Positions 8,794 through 18,137 are shown, numbered from the stretch's first letter. The stretch is DNA of 64,000 bases from an uncultured Bacilli bacterium (GCA_934725985.1 CAKVCX010000002.1:310001-374000); one strand, 5' to 3'. Notes: generated from the letters alone by a model not told the origin. Translations and numbers: made by a program.

Positions 8794-10335
8794 CTATTTT
8801 TCCTTATCGCAATCAAACCTAACATTAATCTTGCCATTATATTCATGAAGGGTAAGCTTTCCAACCAAGGTAATTTTGTTTTCCTTGATTTCTGATTGCT
8901 TGATTTGAAAAGAAAATATATCCGAATTATCTTCTAATTTTGTATATAGATAGCCGGCTTTATTAAAGGCAAGAATCGAGGTATCTATATCTTTTATTAT
9001 AAATGTAGGCTCTTTATTCCCTTGTCCAAAAGGAGAAAATTTTTTTAAAGTTTTGTAATTGCTTTGATTTATGTCGCTAAGAGTGATTTCTATTTTGTCT
9101 TCTTTTTCTTCTTTTAATGGATGAGAGAGAGAATATTCTTCAAATTTTAACTTAAAGGTTTCGTAATCTTCTTTTTTTATCGAGAGGCCTCCTGCGTGGG
9201 CGTGTCCACCCTTTTTAATGGGCAAATCCTCTAGTGAATTAAAAAAAGAGATAATATCAAACCCATCCTTGCTTCTTAATGAGCCGACGTAGATATTTTT
9301 ATCTAGATAAGAAGAGGCAAATACGGCTGTAGGCAAAGAATAAGTGGAAATAAATCTAGATGCCAATAAACCGCTTAACCCTTCCTTTAAAGGGGAAAGG
9401 AAACATATGCATTTGCTATTTGGATCGATAGAAAAACTGTTTGCTGCGGTTTTTGTTAAGTTTTTTCTATTTAAATTAGTTGATAAAGCTAGTTTTGCTA
9501 CGTTTTCTAAAGCCTGATTATCCAAGGCAAAATAATGGACCAATTTAAAAGATTGATAGCCTTCGTCCATTCTCCCTACAGCATTAATGCAAGGAATAAC
9601 TTCCATGCCTAGGACTTTTTCATCAATATAAGTTTTTTGTGTTAGCTTAAATATTTGGGGGTATTTATTTTTGTTAATTAAGGACAAGGCTAATCTAACT
9701 ATTTCTTTATTATATCCTTTTAAATCCATGCTATCAGAGATGGTAGAAAGAGCTCCTAAGACGAGTAGATATGGATCTATTTTATCTAACAAATTAATAG
9801 AAAATAAAAAAGATAAATAGCCGGCTGAAACCCCATATGGTCCATAATTCAAGGCTTTATCATGGATGAGGGCATAAAAAGGAGGCAAAGAGGAGGGAAG
9901 CTCATGATGGTCAATAATCAAAGTATCTATTCCTTCTTTTGACAATGCGGAAATCGGTTCATAACAAGAAACCCCATTATCTACTAAAATTACGAGCCCA
10001 TATCCTTTTTTTATTATTTTTTTGGCGTTTTCTAAATTTAGCCCATATCCATCTTTATATCGAGATGGGATAAAAAAAGATACGTTCGCGCGCAATGCTA
10101 TTAAGCAATGATAAATAATAGAAGTCGACATGATACCATCGCAATCATAATCACCATAAATTAGGATTTTTTCTTTCTTTTCTATGGCAATTTGGATTCT
10201 TTTCTTGCTTTCTTTGCAGGAAGTATATTCATCGATTCTTTTGATATTAAGAAAAGAGGGGTTAGATGAAATAGAATCAAACTCCTCTTTTGACAATGAA
10301 TAGTATTTTAATAGCTTAGATAAGAAAGCATCCAT
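8794..10335 (-). CDS. recJ: Single-stranded-DNA-specific exonuclease RecJ
   Basis: RecJ removes single-stranded DNA 5' to 3' during recombinational and mismatch repair. The DHH phosphoesterase core is clear: KILIYGDYDCDGIMST near residue 53 and the IIDHHELP motif near 138. The DHHA1 domain has GGHAHAGGLSI at about 380, and an OB-fold-like end follows. At 513 residues it is near the core enzyme size and lacks the extra C-terminal domain of Bacillus RecJ (about 780 residues). The ATG shares its A with the secDF TGA (TGATG), so translation is coupled. An alternative TTG lies one codon upstream. Confidence 0.92.
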   Translation of the reverse strand: MDAFLSKLLKYYSLSKEEFDSISSNPSFLNIKRIDEYTSCKESKKRIQIAIEKKEKILIYGDYDCDGIMSTSIIYHCLIALRANVSFFIPSRYKDGYGLNLENAKKIIKKGYGLVILVDNGVSCYEPISALSKEGIDTLIIDHHELPSSLPPFYALIHDKALNYGPYGVSAGYLSFLFSINLLDKIDPYLLVLGALSTISDSMDLKGYNKEIVRLALSLINKNKYPQIFKLTQKTYIDEKVLGMEVIPCINAVGRMDEGYQSFKLVHYFALDNQALENVAKLALSTNLNRKNLTKTAANSFSIDPNSKCICFLSPLKEGLSGLLASRFISTYSLPTAVFASSYLDKNIYVGSLRSKDGFDIISFFNSLEDLPIKKGGHAHAGGLSIKKEDYETFKLKFEEYSLSHPLKEEKEDKIEITLSDINQSNYKTLKKFSPFGQGNKEPTFIIKDIDTSILAFNKAGYLYTKLEDNSDIFSFQIKQSEIKENKITLVGKLTLHEYNGKINVRFDCDKEK

Positions 10336-13154
10336 CAATCATTAATTCCAATAAAGATGGCTTCTTCGGGTTCTGCTGATTTGTTCTTCTTCATCAATTG
10401 GCCACCAACATTCTTTTTCTTCTTTTTTATTGGTTTAATCTTAATATGGGAGAACGCCCTTATTAAGCCTTCATAAATAAATGGATAGACAGTTAATACC
10501 AAGGCTATTGCAAATGCTAAACCAATAATTATGTTTAAATAGCAACTCATAAATGCGCTTGGACCAAAAGCAAAATAAACAATCCCAACGTAGGCACTTA
10601 ACAATCCAAATACAATTAATACTCCAGCTTGCCTACTTGTTGCCTGTTTGATAGTTTCAAGCTTGAATTCAACACTATTTCTATCTTTTTCGTGAACGGA
10701 GGAAGAAATCTCTTTTTCTCCGCCGGCTATATATAAAGATAATAAGAACGCAATCAAGGCAACTCCAATTGAACCTAAAGCAACTATCGGGCTAACCGAA
10801 ATTCTAGTAATGACAAAGAAGGCTGTTGAAATAAAAGAAGAGGTTACGGCAATTATGCCCATACTTAAAGATCTAGAAATTCCATATCTAAGAGTTAGAT
10901 AAACGCTAGCTAGCAATATCCCTAAGCCTAATCCCAAAGCAATAGAACCTAGATAAGGCTGGCCAACTTCTGGGCTAACTGTAGCAAAGTAAGAAAGATA
11001 ATTGGCTGTTTCGCTTAAAAATCTTTCTTCAATATAGTTTGATATGGCATCGTTTAAGCCGATGTTAGTTGGATCGGTCCAACCACTGCCATTATAAGTA
11101 GAAATACTATAGCTAATATCGCCTTTGCTTTCATCTAATAAAGGCAAATATTTATTAAGCTTTATTTCGTAATAGAACCAATAATAAGTCGTTCCTTTTC
11201 CAGCTTCCGCGGTTATATATTCTTCTTTTGGATTTTCAGAAAGTTTAATATCTTTAGATGGATTGCTTATTAAATCAATTAAGGTATCTTCCCCTATTTT
11301 AATTGAATTCAATAGATATGGCTCACCGTTTTCATCTTCTCCATATAGATGGGCTGTATCCGCAAAGTTAGCAACGGTAATATAGTCAGCACTTTCACTT
11401 CTTACATCTAAACGCAAAACCGTTTCTTGTTGCTTGTAAGCGGCATCGTTATAGACATCACCCTCATTTGTAAGGCCAAAGCCTATCATCGTACCGATAC
11501 CAGCTAAGACAAAGGCCATTGAAATTAGGCTTGTCCAAATCTTGCCTTTGGAGAAGTTTTTATCTTGATAAGGCCCAAAATAAGTTTGTTTTTCTTCTTT
11601 TACTAAATCAGGAATCTTTTCTTCATTAACATTAAGCTGCTTCGGAAACTTCGATTGCATCGAATTATCCGAAGTCAATAAGAAACCAGCTAATCTAAGG
11701 AATATTATGTTTACAAGAGTCGCTATTAAGCCACCACCTACTAACATAACGCCGAATTTTGAAGCCAAATCTCCGGCAAATAAATAAACAAATGTTCCTA
11801 TGATAATAGAGATTATTCCAGCATCTAAAGTTGGCAATAAAGCTTTTTTGCTAGCTTCTTGATGGGCTTTTTTTAATGTTCTGCCTTTATAGAGCTCATC
11901 TTTTAATCTTGATGAATAATATAAGCCACCAAACATTGCGATCAAACAAGTAGCCATTATCCCTAATAAGGCGGCAATGTTAAATTGAGCACCGAAAGCA
12001 ACAAATAAACCAAAGGCGCCGAAACAGCTTAAACCAATCGAAGTGACTTCGGCTAAAGCAAGGATCCTATCAAATAATGCTAGTAAAATGCAAAGGAAAA
12101 TAAAGACGACTAGAGTTGATAATAGTGTCCTTCCTAAAGCTGGGCTAATAGCATAGTTGCCTACGCTAATTAAAGATTCGACAGTGGCATTGGTCTTTTC
12201 GCTATAGGTGAAATTTAGTCTATATTCGCCTAAATTAGAAGCATTAAACATGTTGCATAGAAAAACAGCCGCTTCGTAAGCTTCTTTTGTTTTGGTTGGA
12301 TCGTAATTGCCGTCGCTAGAAATGGCAGAACTAGATGGTATCAATTGTAAATAAGGCGTCTCCTTATCGGTATCGGCTTCATCATACCAAACGGCATTAT
12401 CGTTTTTTGTAGATTCGACAGTCAAAATTCTATTTTTTATATTTTGGTCGCTTTCGGCTTTATCGTAGGTATCGTCTTCTTTTCTATTTGCCCATACTAC
12501 AAGCAAGGTATTGACTGCTTCTTCGGTTGTATTTCCTTCAGAGTCGGTTGTCGCTTCTTTGGTGTTGTCAGTGCAATATTTCAACAAGTTCTTGAAGGCT
12601 TCTTTATACATGTCACCTTCTTTTAAAGGTACGACTACGACAGGAACTTTATATGAGCCCATATCGATATCTTTGATTGTTGCTTCTTGATCGTCGATTA
12701 TGGTTTTTAAGACGTCGGCATCTGGATAATCACTAAAAGTAGTGTTGGAAGCTCCAAGCTCATAATCACCACCAGAGAAAGCCAAGTATTGTTCCAAATA
12801 GGAATATTGGGTTTCGGAATCGTTGGAAGTTCTTAAAGAAACGGAAATTGTATCGTAACCTTGGGTATTGACCTCATATTCAGACATCCCCCAAGTATCT
12901 AAACGTTCCCTCACCACATTTGATAAGTCGTCGATTACGGGATTTCCGCTTGAATTAATATCTTCGGCATTTAAGAAATTGCCATAATTTCCATTGATGC
13001 TATTTTCTTCAAAATGACTTGCTTTAAAATAAAGCGTCTTTCCTTCCGCATAAGCCAAATCGGAATTCATTTCTTGCATCAGCGGGGCGGTCCCGGCACC
13101 AATGCCTATTAATAAAGTTGCACACATCGCAATGTAAGATATATATCGACGCAT
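10335..13154 (-). CDS. secDF: Protein translocase subunit SecDF (fused)
   Basis: A 939-residue membrane protein that uses the proton gradient to help pull secreted proteins through SecYEG. The N-terminal helix (about 3-27) is followed by a large extracellular P1-type region (about 40-330) and a six-helix SecD-like bundle (about 340-500) containing ALLGIMATCLIAMFGG. A second extracellular region and a second bundle (about 735-905) with SFISTAFFVITR and IVALGSIGVALIAF correspond to SecF. The fused form is common in Firmicutes. The reading frame can start at a TTG 7 codons earlier. I chose the ATG because GGAAGAGG sits just upstream. Confidence 0.9.
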   Translation of the reverse strand: MRRYISYIAMCATLLIGIGAGTAPLMQEMNSDLAYAEGKTLYFKASHFEENSINGNYGNFLNAEDINSSGNPVIDDLSNVVRERLDTWGMSEYEVNTQGYDTISVSLRTSNDSETQYSYLEQYLAFSGGDYELGASNTTFSDYPDADVLKTIIDDQEATIKDIDMGSYKVPVVVVPLKEGDMYKEAFKNLLKYCTDNTKEATTDSEGNTTEEAVNTLLVVWANRKEDDTYDKAESDQNIKNRILTVESTKNDNAVWYDEADTDKETPYLQLIPSSSAISSDGNYDPTKTKEAYEAAVFLCNMFNASNLGEYRLNFTYSEKTNATVESLISVGNYAISPALGRTLLSTLVVFIFLCILLALFDRILALAEVTSIGLSCFGAFGLFVAFGAQFNIAALLGIMATCLIAMFGGLYYSSRLKDELYKGRTLKKAHQEASKKALLPTLDAGIISIIIGTFVYLFAGDLASKFGVMLVGGGLIATLVNIIFLRLAGFLLTSDNSMQSKFPKQLNVNEEKIPDLVKEEKQTYFGPYQDKNFSKGKIWTSLISMAFVLAGIGTMIGFGLTNEGDVYNDAAYKQQETVLRLDVRSESADYITVANFADTAHLYGEDENGEPYLLNSIKIGEDTLIDLISNPSKDIKLSENPKEEYITAEAGKGTTYYWFYYEIKLNKYLPLLDESKGDISYSISTYNGSGWTDPTNIGLNDAISNYIEERFLSETANYLSYFATVSPEVGQPYLGSIALGLGLGILLASVYLTLRYGISRSLSMGIIAVTSSFISTAFFVITRISVSPIVALGSIGVALIAFLLSLYIAGGEKEISSSVHEKDRNSVEFKLETIKQATSRQAGVLIVFGLLSAYVGIVYFAFGPSAFMSCYLNIIIGLAFAIALVLTVYPFIYEGLIRAFSHIKIKPIKKKKKNVGGQLMKKNKSAEPEEAIFIGIND

Positions 13155-13187
13155 AGTGTTTCCTCTTCCTTCCAAAATAGTTACTGA

Positions 13188-13216
13188 ATTATAAATAATT
13201 CATACTGTCGTCTTAA
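13188..13216 (-). promoter_or_regulatory. Candidate sigma-A promoter for secDF-recJ
   Basis: Reading the minus strand, a -35 box TTAAGA (13216-13211) is followed after exactly 17 bp by a perfect -10 box TATAAT (13193-13188), about 34 bp before the secDF start codon. It lies in the only spacer between ruvB and secDF. Confidence 0.6.
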
Positions 13217-13265
13217 AGCATACTCTTAGATACAAACTAGGGCAATAAAAATATGCCAAAATAGC

Positions 13266-14282
13266 CTAGAAAAGCGTATTTTGATGGGATTTTTTTAGAT
13301 GCGCGTAAGCTTTCTCGCTAGCCACTCTCCCCCTTGGAGTTCGATTAATCAAACCGCTCATGATTAGATATGGCTCATAGACGTCTTCTAGATTCGAGAC
13401 TTCTTCTCCTATAGATGAGGCAATTGCCTCTAACCCAACAGGCCCCCCATGGAATCTATCGATTATGGTATTTAGGTAACGAATGTCCACCTCATCTAAC
13501 CCTAAAGAATCTATTTTTAATGCTGATAATGCTTCCAAAGTTAAGTCGTAGGAAATAGAAGAAAGGCCCCTAAAATTGGCAAAATCACGAACCCTTTTAA
13601 ATAGCCTATTGGCAATTCGCGGCGTTCCACGGCTTCTTTTTGAAAGTAAACTAGCAGCTAATGGATCAATAGGCGTGTCCAAAACTTTCGAAGTCCTTTC
13701 AATTATTTGCCTTAATTCATCGCTAGAATAAAAATCGATTTTTATTGATATCCCAAACCTTGCCCTTAATGGGGAAGACAAATCGCCTGCCCTAGTTGTC
13801 GCTCCTACTAAAGTAAAAGGAGGCAAAGGCATCGATAAGACATGGCTTGAGCCACCTTGATTGACTAAAATTGAAAGACTAAAATCTTCCATCGCTCCAT
13901 ATAGAACTTCCTCTACGACTCGAGGCAAACGATGAATTTCATCTATAAAAAGAATATCTCCTGGTTCAATTTCGGAAAGTATAGCTGCTAAATCGCCAGG
14001 CCTTTCTATCGATGGCCCATTTACTAGCTTTATCGCTCCGCCCATTTCATTGGCTATTACATAAGCCATGGTTGTTTTCCCTAATCCAGGAGGGCCATAT
14101 AACAAAACGTGGTCTAAGCTTTCTTTTCTTTTTTTTGCGGCTCCCATGAATATGGAAAGATTATCTTTCATTTCGGTTTGACCGATATATTCCTTTAATG
14201 TTTTTGGGCGTAATGAAAGCTCGCTAGTAACGTCTTCTTCTTCTTTTCTAGCATCCATTAATCTCGATGTATCTTCTTTCAT
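13266..14282 (-). CDS. ruvB: Holliday junction branch migration helicase RuvB
   Basis: A 338-residue AAA+ motor that drives branch migration together with RuvA. It has Walker A GPPGLGKTT, Walker B ILFIDEIHRLPR, the sensor/arginine-finger segment GATTRAGDLSSPLRARFG, and the winged-helix C-terminus with DRFHGGPVGLEAIA and YLIMSGLINRTPRGR. Length is typical. It overlaps ruvA by 4 nt (ATGA), the usual RuvAB arrangement. No ruvC is visible here, as is common in Firmicutes. Confidence 0.97.
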   Translation of the reverse strand: MKEDTSRLMDARKEEEDVTSELSLRPKTLKEYIGQTEMKDNLSIFMGAAKKRKESLDHVLLYGPPGLGKTTMAYVIANEMGGAIKLVNGPSIERPGDLAAILSEIEPGDILFIDEIHRLPRVVEEVLYGAMEDFSLSILVNQGGSSHVLSMPLPPFTLVGATTRAGDLSSPLRARFGISIKIDFYSSDELRQIIERTSKVLDTPIDPLAASLLSKRSRGTPRIANRLFKRVRDFANFRGLSSISYDLTLEALSALKIDSLGLDEVDIRYLNTIIDRFHGGPVGLEAIASSIGEEVSNLEDVYEPYLIMSGLINRTPRGRVASEKAYAHLKKSHQNTLF

Positions 14283-14839
14283 TTTCTTAATCCCTTTAAG
14301 GCAAGGCGTAAGGCGTCTTGGGTAGATAGGCCCCTATCTAGTTTGGATATGGCATCATCGATTTCTTTGCTTTTAAAGCCTAAAGAAGAAAGGGCGCCTC
14401 TAACTTCTTCATAATCGCTACTAGAAGAATTTCCTTTTTTATTATTTTCAATTAGCTTACCTTTCAAATCCAAAATAATTTGACTAGCGGCTTTTGGACC
14501 AATGCCGGGTAGTTTTTTTAAATAGCCTATATCATTGCTAGAAATTGCCAAAAACAAATCGGTTGGATTGGTTTTAGATAAAGCCGATAAAGCGGTTTTC
14601 GGTCCAATGCCTTTGACTTGAATTAGCGATAAAAAGGCATCTTTTTCAAGTTTTGAAATAAACCCAACTAAATAATGATCATCTTGAGTTATTATTTCAT
14701 GTGTAAAAACCTTACATTCTTTAAATAAGGCAAAATCTTCGGGCCTAGATACATTTATTTCATAGCCCACCCCATTTACTTCAATGGCGACACTTTTTGC
14801 TGTCACCTCTACAATTTGTCCAATAAGAGAATAAATCAT
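14279..14839 (-). CDS. ruvA: Holliday junction DNA-binding protein RuvA
   Basis: A 186-residue subunit that binds four-way DNA junctions and recruits RuvB. The N-terminal OB-fold carries GVGYEINVS near residue 24. Two helix-hairpin-helix motifs read VKGIGPKTALSAL and LPGIGPKAASQIILDL. The C-terminal RuvB-binding domain is present (EEVRGALSSLGFKSKEIDDAISKL). Its ATG overlaps the TGA of a 30-codon upstream reading frame, so its translation may depend on that small gene. Confidence 0.95.
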   Translation of the reverse strand: MIYSLIGQIVEVTAKSVAIEVNGVGYEINVSRPEDFALFKECKVFTHEIITQDDHYLVGFISKLEKDAFLSLIQVKGIGPKTALSALSKTNPTDLFLAISSNDIGYLKKLPGIGPKAASQIILDLKGKLIENNKKGNSSSSDYEEVRGALSSLGFKSKEIDDAISKLDRGLSTQDALRLALKGLRK

Positions 14840-14928
14840 ATACTAATTAAAAATATCAAAACGATTAGAAAACAAACCAATGTAGAAAGCAAAGGTAATA
14901 AAGCCTTTTTTAAAGAATCGTTTTCCAT
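14836..14928 (-). CDS. Small single-span membrane peptide (30 residues) upstream of ruvA
   Basis: A short reading frame between obgE and ruvA encodes 30 residues: a charged start MENDSLKKA followed by a continuous hydrophobic stretch (about residues 10-30) that would span the membrane once. Its TGA overlaps the ruvA ATG (ATGA), the coupling seen between real genes in this window. A perfect TATAAT (14941-14936) ends 7 nt before the ATG and no Shine-Dalgarno is seen, so the message may be leaderless. I do not recognise a family. It could instead be a non-coding spacer that happens to be open. Confidence 0.45.
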   Translation of the reverse strand: MENDSLKKALLPLLSTLVCFLIVLIFLISI

Positions 14929-14961
14929 CGCTAAAATTATACCATTAAAAAAAGGAAATAG

Positions 14962-16236
14962 TTATTCGTCGTATTCGAATTCAAAATCCCCAATCCTAAT
15001 GGTGTCTTTACTTATTGCTCCTTTCTCTTTTAAGGCCTCATCTACACCTATTTTAGTTAGATAAGAAAGCAATTTTGCTATACCTTGATCGGTTGTAATA
15101 TTGATTAAGGCACATTCTTCCTCAACTTTTTTTCCTTCAATTATGAATAGATGTGCGGAAGGATGTTTTATAGTAAATAACGGTTCGTTATCCTTGGCTT
15201 GATATATTTTATATTGAGGATTTTTTTCTTTTTTAAATAAAGGGAAAGCAGGAGTTTTTTGAATCATTTCATAAATATAGTTAATCAAAGGATTGACACC
15301 ATTTTGAGTTAATGAGGATAAGCCAAAAGAAGTAAATCCTAATTTGCTATCGAATTCTTTTTTTCTTTCTATTGCTCCTTGGCAATCCATTTTACTCGCT
15401 ACCACGATTTGGGGGCGTTTATCCAGATCGGCCCCATAATCTTTTAATTCTTCATTGATTAAACAATAATCCTTGTATGGGTCCCTTTCCCCGGACATGG
15501 AGACCATGTGGACCAAAACTCGGCATCTTTCTATATGACGTAAAAAGGAAAAGCCAAGGCCCTTTCCTTTTGAGGCACCTTCTATTAACCCTGGCATATC
15601 GGATAAAACAAATTGATCGATTCCATTTGGCAAGGTTACCACGCCTAAATTGGGGACTAAAGTGGTAAATGGATAATCGGCTGTCTGGACATTGGCTTTG
15701 CTTACGACGTTTAAAAAGGTCGATTTACCTACCGATGGAAAGCCAATTAAACCCGCATCGGCTAATAACTTTAATTCCAAGACGATACGTTTGGTTTCAC
15801 CAGGATGCCCGTTTTCGGCAATTTTAGGAACGCGGAGTCTTGAGGATTTAAAAGAAGCATTCCCCCTACCGCCTTTGCCTCCTTTTGCGACTAAGACTTT
15901 ATCTCCATCGCGGCTTAAATCTGCAAGTGGAACCATTCCTTCTTCCAAATAGACAACCGTGCCTACGGGTACTTCGGCATAAACATCTTCTTGAGATAAT
16001 CCAAATCTCATTTTTTTATCGCCTTTTTCGCCATCTTTTGCAATTATGGCTTTGCTATGCCTGTAAGCTAAAAGGGTATTAATGTTTTTTCTTGCAATAA
16101 AATAAACAGAACCACCATTTCCACCATTCCCCCCATCAGGACCTCCCTTTGGTAAATTCTTTTCTCTTAAAAAGGAAATGGCTCCGTTCCCACCTTTTCC
16201 TGACCTTACTTCGACTACAGCTCTATCTATTAACAT
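14962..16236 (-). CDS. obgE: GTPase Obg/CgtA
   Basis: A 424-residue GTPase needed for 50S subunit assembly and linked to ppGpp. The glycine-rich Obg domain is clear near residues 30-45 (GGPDGGNGGNGGSVYF) and 115-135. The G domain has GFPSVGKST, DMPGLIEGASKGKGLG and a SKMD-type base-recognition motif. A C-terminal OCT-type domain ends in GDFEFEYDE, the usual Obg ending. An AAAGGA Shine-Dalgarno precedes the ATG, which overlaps the end of the glycosyltransferase gene by 14 nt. Confidence 0.96.
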   Translation of the reverse strand: MLIDRAVVEVRSGKGGNGAISFLREKNLPKGGPDGGNGGNGGSVYFIARKNINTLLAYRHSKAIIAKDGEKGDKKMRFGLSQEDVYAEVPVGTVVYLEEGMVPLADLSRDGDKVLVAKGGKGGRGNASFKSSRLRVPKIAENGHPGETKRIVLELKLLADAGLIGFPSVGKSTFLNVVSKANVQTADYPFTTLVPNLGVVTLPNGIDQFVLSDMPGLIEGASKGKGLGFSFLRHIERCRVLVHMVSMSGERDPYKDYCLINEELKDYGADLDKRPQIVVASKMDCQGAIERKKEFDSKLGFTSFGLSSLTQNGVNPLINYIYEMIQKTPAFPLFKKEKNPQYKIYQAKDNEPLFTIKHPSAHLFIIEGKKVEEECALINITTDQGIAKLLSYLTKIGVDEALKEKGAISKDTIRIGDFEFEYDE

Positions 16237-16978
16237 ATTTTTTCCTTTCTTCTTCGGAAAGAATGTAATTTTTTTTATTCTTTTTTATTCTTTTTAAATC
16301 GGATGAAAATTCCTTGCTGCTTTTTGCAAAAGGAATTGAGGTATGCGCATCATCGTTTATCCAAATTACCGGTATCATCTTAACTCTAAATTTATTTAAA
16401 CTAAGAAAATAACAATGCTCTACATCATAGGCAATCCCATCGATAGTTTGTCTTTTGACCATTTCTTTTGCTATATCATCTTTAAATAACTTAAAGCCGC
16501 ATTGGGTATCCCCTATTTCTTTGAAGTGGAATTTTAGCCTCACCATTTCTTTGGATATTTTATGCCCTAATTCTCTTATGAATGGACGTTTCCCTGAATA
16601 TGCGCCCTTCATATCCCTATCGCCTAAAAAGGCATCGTAATTAGTTAAATTTTCTTTTATCATGTCAAATGCCTTTAAATCAGTTGCTAAATCAACATCC
16701 ATTACAAGGTCATAATCGCAACTACTAGCCAATATGCCTTTTTTAACTGCCAATCCTTTGGCTCCTTTTTCATTATATGGGAGCATTTTTACAAAGGGTG
16801 GGAATTTAGATAACCCGACCTCGAGCTTTCTTTGCTCTTCCTTACTAGATCCGTTAGGGCAAACTATTACATCATATGTAAAGCCGGATTTATCAAAAAA
16901 AGGGATTACTTTTCTTTCTAAATTATCTAGAAACTTATCCGTTTGGTTTTTTATTGGAAAAATGATAGAAATTTTCAT
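16223..16978 (-). CDS. Family 2 glycosyltransferase (polyprenyl-phosphate glycosyltransferase-like)
   Basis: A 251-residue soluble GT-A enzyme. It starts KISIIFPIKNQ, the typical GT2 opening strand, and has a DVDLATD metal-binding motif near residue 95, a GDRD segment and a DTQCGFKLF segment like the DPM1/ALG5/GtrB group, which load sugars onto polyprenyl phosphate. There is no C-terminal membrane domain, so it would act at the inner face of the membrane. Acceptor and donor cannot be deduced. A TATAAT at 16993-16988 and a GAGGCG Shine-Dalgarno precede the start, and obgE follows with a 14-nt overlap. A GtrA-like membrane protein is encoded separately at 28096. Confidence 0.8.
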   Translation of the reverse strand: MKISIIFPIKNQTDKFLDNLERKVIPFFDKSGFTYDVIVCPNGSSKEEQRKLEVGLSKFPPFVKMLPYNEKGAKGLAVKKGILASSCDYDLVMDVDLATDLKAFDMIKENLTNYDAFLGDRDMKGAYSGKRPFIRELGHKISKEMVRLKFHFKEIGDTQCGFKLFKDDIAKEMVKRQTIDGIAYDVEHCYFLSLNKFRVKMIPVIWINDDAHTSIPFAKSSKEFSSDLKRIKKNKKNYILSEEERKKYVNR

Positions 16979-17027
16979 AACGCCTCAATTATAAAACATG
17001 ATTAAAAAAGGAAATAGAACCAAAAAA

Positions 17028-17060
17028 AGAAAAAGCCTACCCATGTTGATTAGGATAGGC
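17028..17060 (-). terminator. Rho-independent terminator after rpmA
   Basis: On the minus strand, GCCTATCC and GGGTAGGC pair (8 bp with one G-U) around a 10-nt loop and are followed by TTTTTC. It lies 20 nt past the rpmA stop and ends the rplU-prp-rpmA operon. Confidence 0.8.
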
Positions 17061-17079
17061 TATCTTTTGAAACTATTAA

Positions 17080-17373
17080 TTAGTTTGCGGTTTCAACTGG
17101 ATAGACAGAAACTTTTTTTCCACTACGTCCGACGCGTTCAAATCTAACGATTCCAGAAACTGTGGTAAATAAAGTGTCATCGCCACCAACTTTTACATTG
17201 GTGCCAGGTTTCATCTTAGTTCCTCTTTGGCGATATAAAATCGATCCAGCAGTGACATATTCTCCGTCACTGGCTTTTGCTCCTAATCTACGTCCAGCAG
17301 AGTCACGTCCGTTTTTAGTCGAACCAACACCCTTCTTGGAAGCGAAGAGCTGAAGATCAAGAATGAATTTCAT
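17080..17373 (-). CDS. rpmA: 50S ribosomal protein L27 with a cleavable N-terminal extension
   Basis: L27 (97 residues) lies at the peptidyl-transferase centre. Mature L27 normally begins with the SKKG region, and here that is preceded by MKFILDLQLFA. This matches the Firmicutes-type extension (consensus LxLQFFA before SKKG) that Prp protease removes. The body is canonical, with GRDSAGRRLGAKASDGEYV and ILYRQRGTK. The gene is 3 nt downstream of prp, exactly the arrangement expected for enzyme and substrate. It is the last gene of the operon, before a terminator. Confidence 0.97.
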   Translation of the reverse strand: MKFILDLQLFASKKGVGSTKNGRDSAGRRLGAKASDGEYVTAGSILYRQRGTKMKPGTNVKVGGDDTLFTTVSGIVRFERVGRSGKKVSVYPVETAN

Positions 17374-17376
17374 TTT

Positions 17377-17685
17377 TTACTTCCTTTCTTTGATATTGAT
17401 GGCATTTGGATAAGCCATCGCGATTGTTTTAAGTTGCAATATCATGACTTCGATTACCGTTAGGTCGTGTTCATTTATGCTATCTTTGGCACTTAAATAA
17501 ACCAAGCCTTGTTCCACTTCTATTTCGAATTTATCGCTATCTTCTAAGGCGTTAAGTGCACCGATACTAACAGCAGATACTCCAGCACACACTAAGTCTT
17601 TGCCGTAATCACCAGTATTGGCGTGGCCTTTTATTAGCAATGAAACGAATTTTTTATCGGAATAAACGATATCGACTTTAATCAT
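17377..17685 (-). CDS. prp: Ribosomal-processing cysteine protease Prp
   Basis: A 102-residue protease that trims the L27 N-terminus. The catalytic pair is visible in GHANTGDYGKDLVCAGVSA: His at about residue 20 and Cys at about 33, with the G-H-A and D-x-V-C-A-x-V-S spacing of the family. It sits between rplU and rpmA with gaps of 2-3 nt. The L27 encoded next keeps the matching cleavage motif, so the two probably function together. Confidence 0.93.
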   Translation of the reverse strand: MIKVDIVYSDKKFVSLLIKGHANTGDYGKDLVCAGVSAVSIGALNALEDSDKFEIEVEQGLVYLSAKDSINEHDLTVIEVMILQLKTIAMAYPNAINIKERK

Positions 17686-17687
17686 AA

Positions 17688-17996
17688 TTAGGCGTTGATG
17701 CTTTTAACGACTAAGCAAGTATAAGGTTGTCTATGGCCAATTTTCTTTCTTTCATTGGCTTTGGCTTTGTACTTGTAGACGACAACTTTTTTCGATAATC
17801 CCTGCTTCTCGACTTTGCAATCGACAGAAGCTCCTTCTACATATGGATTGCCTACTTTTGTAGTTTCTCCACCAAGAAGAAGAACTTTATCGAGCTTGAC
17901 TTCTTTGCCGGCTTCGATGGCGAGCTTTTCGACATAAATCTTGTCGCCAACGGCAACTTTGATTTGTTTTCCACCGGTTTCGATGATTGCGTACAT
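17688..17996 (-). CDS. rplU: 50S ribosomal protein L21
   Basis: A 102-residue protein of the large subunit that binds 23S rRNA. It starts MYAIIETGGKQIKVAVGD, the L21 signature, and contains KVLLLGG, GNPYVEGA and the C-terminal KYKAKANERKKIGHRQPYTCLVV. An AGGAGG Shine-Dalgarno precedes the start. The roughly 115-nt leader upstream could carry the ribosomal-protein autoregulatory structure known for L21 operons in Firmicutes. Confidence 0.97.
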   Translation of the reverse strand: MYAIIETGGKQIKVAVGDKIYVEKLAIEAGKEVKLDKVLLLGGETTKVGNPYVEGASVDCKVEKQGLSKKVVVYKYKAKANERKKIGHRQPYTCLVVKSINA

Positions 17997-17999
17997 GTC

Positions 18000-18112
18000 A
18001 ATTCCTCCTGTAATTTGCGCTTTATTGAAGACTCGCTATTAAGGCAAGGAATCCTTTTGTAAACCTTTTCTAAGCGGTTGCAGCCCAAAAGCAAAAGGCG
18101 ACAACGCAATTA
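18000..18112 (-). promoter_or_regulatory. Possible L21 ribosomal-protein leader and promoter of rplU-prp-rpmA
   Basis: On the minus strand a TATAGT -10-like box lies near 18115. It is followed by about 110 nt with several short complementary stretches, including AAGGATTCCTTGCCTT, before the AGGAGG and the rplU ATG. Firmicutes L21 operons are known to carry a structured leader in this position. I could not verify the consensus fold by eye. Confidence 0.35.
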
Positions 18113-18137
18113 CTATACACGTTTATTTCCTTATAGG

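Noticed and set aside
14816..15064. Plus-strand reading frame over ruvA/obgE spacer
   Set aside because: It lies mostly over the 3' end of obgE and the small minus-strand gene, with no ribosome-binding site.
17852..18109. 85-codon minus-strand frame over the rplU leader
   Set aside because: It overlaps rplU in another frame and the leader, and shows no protein-like composition.
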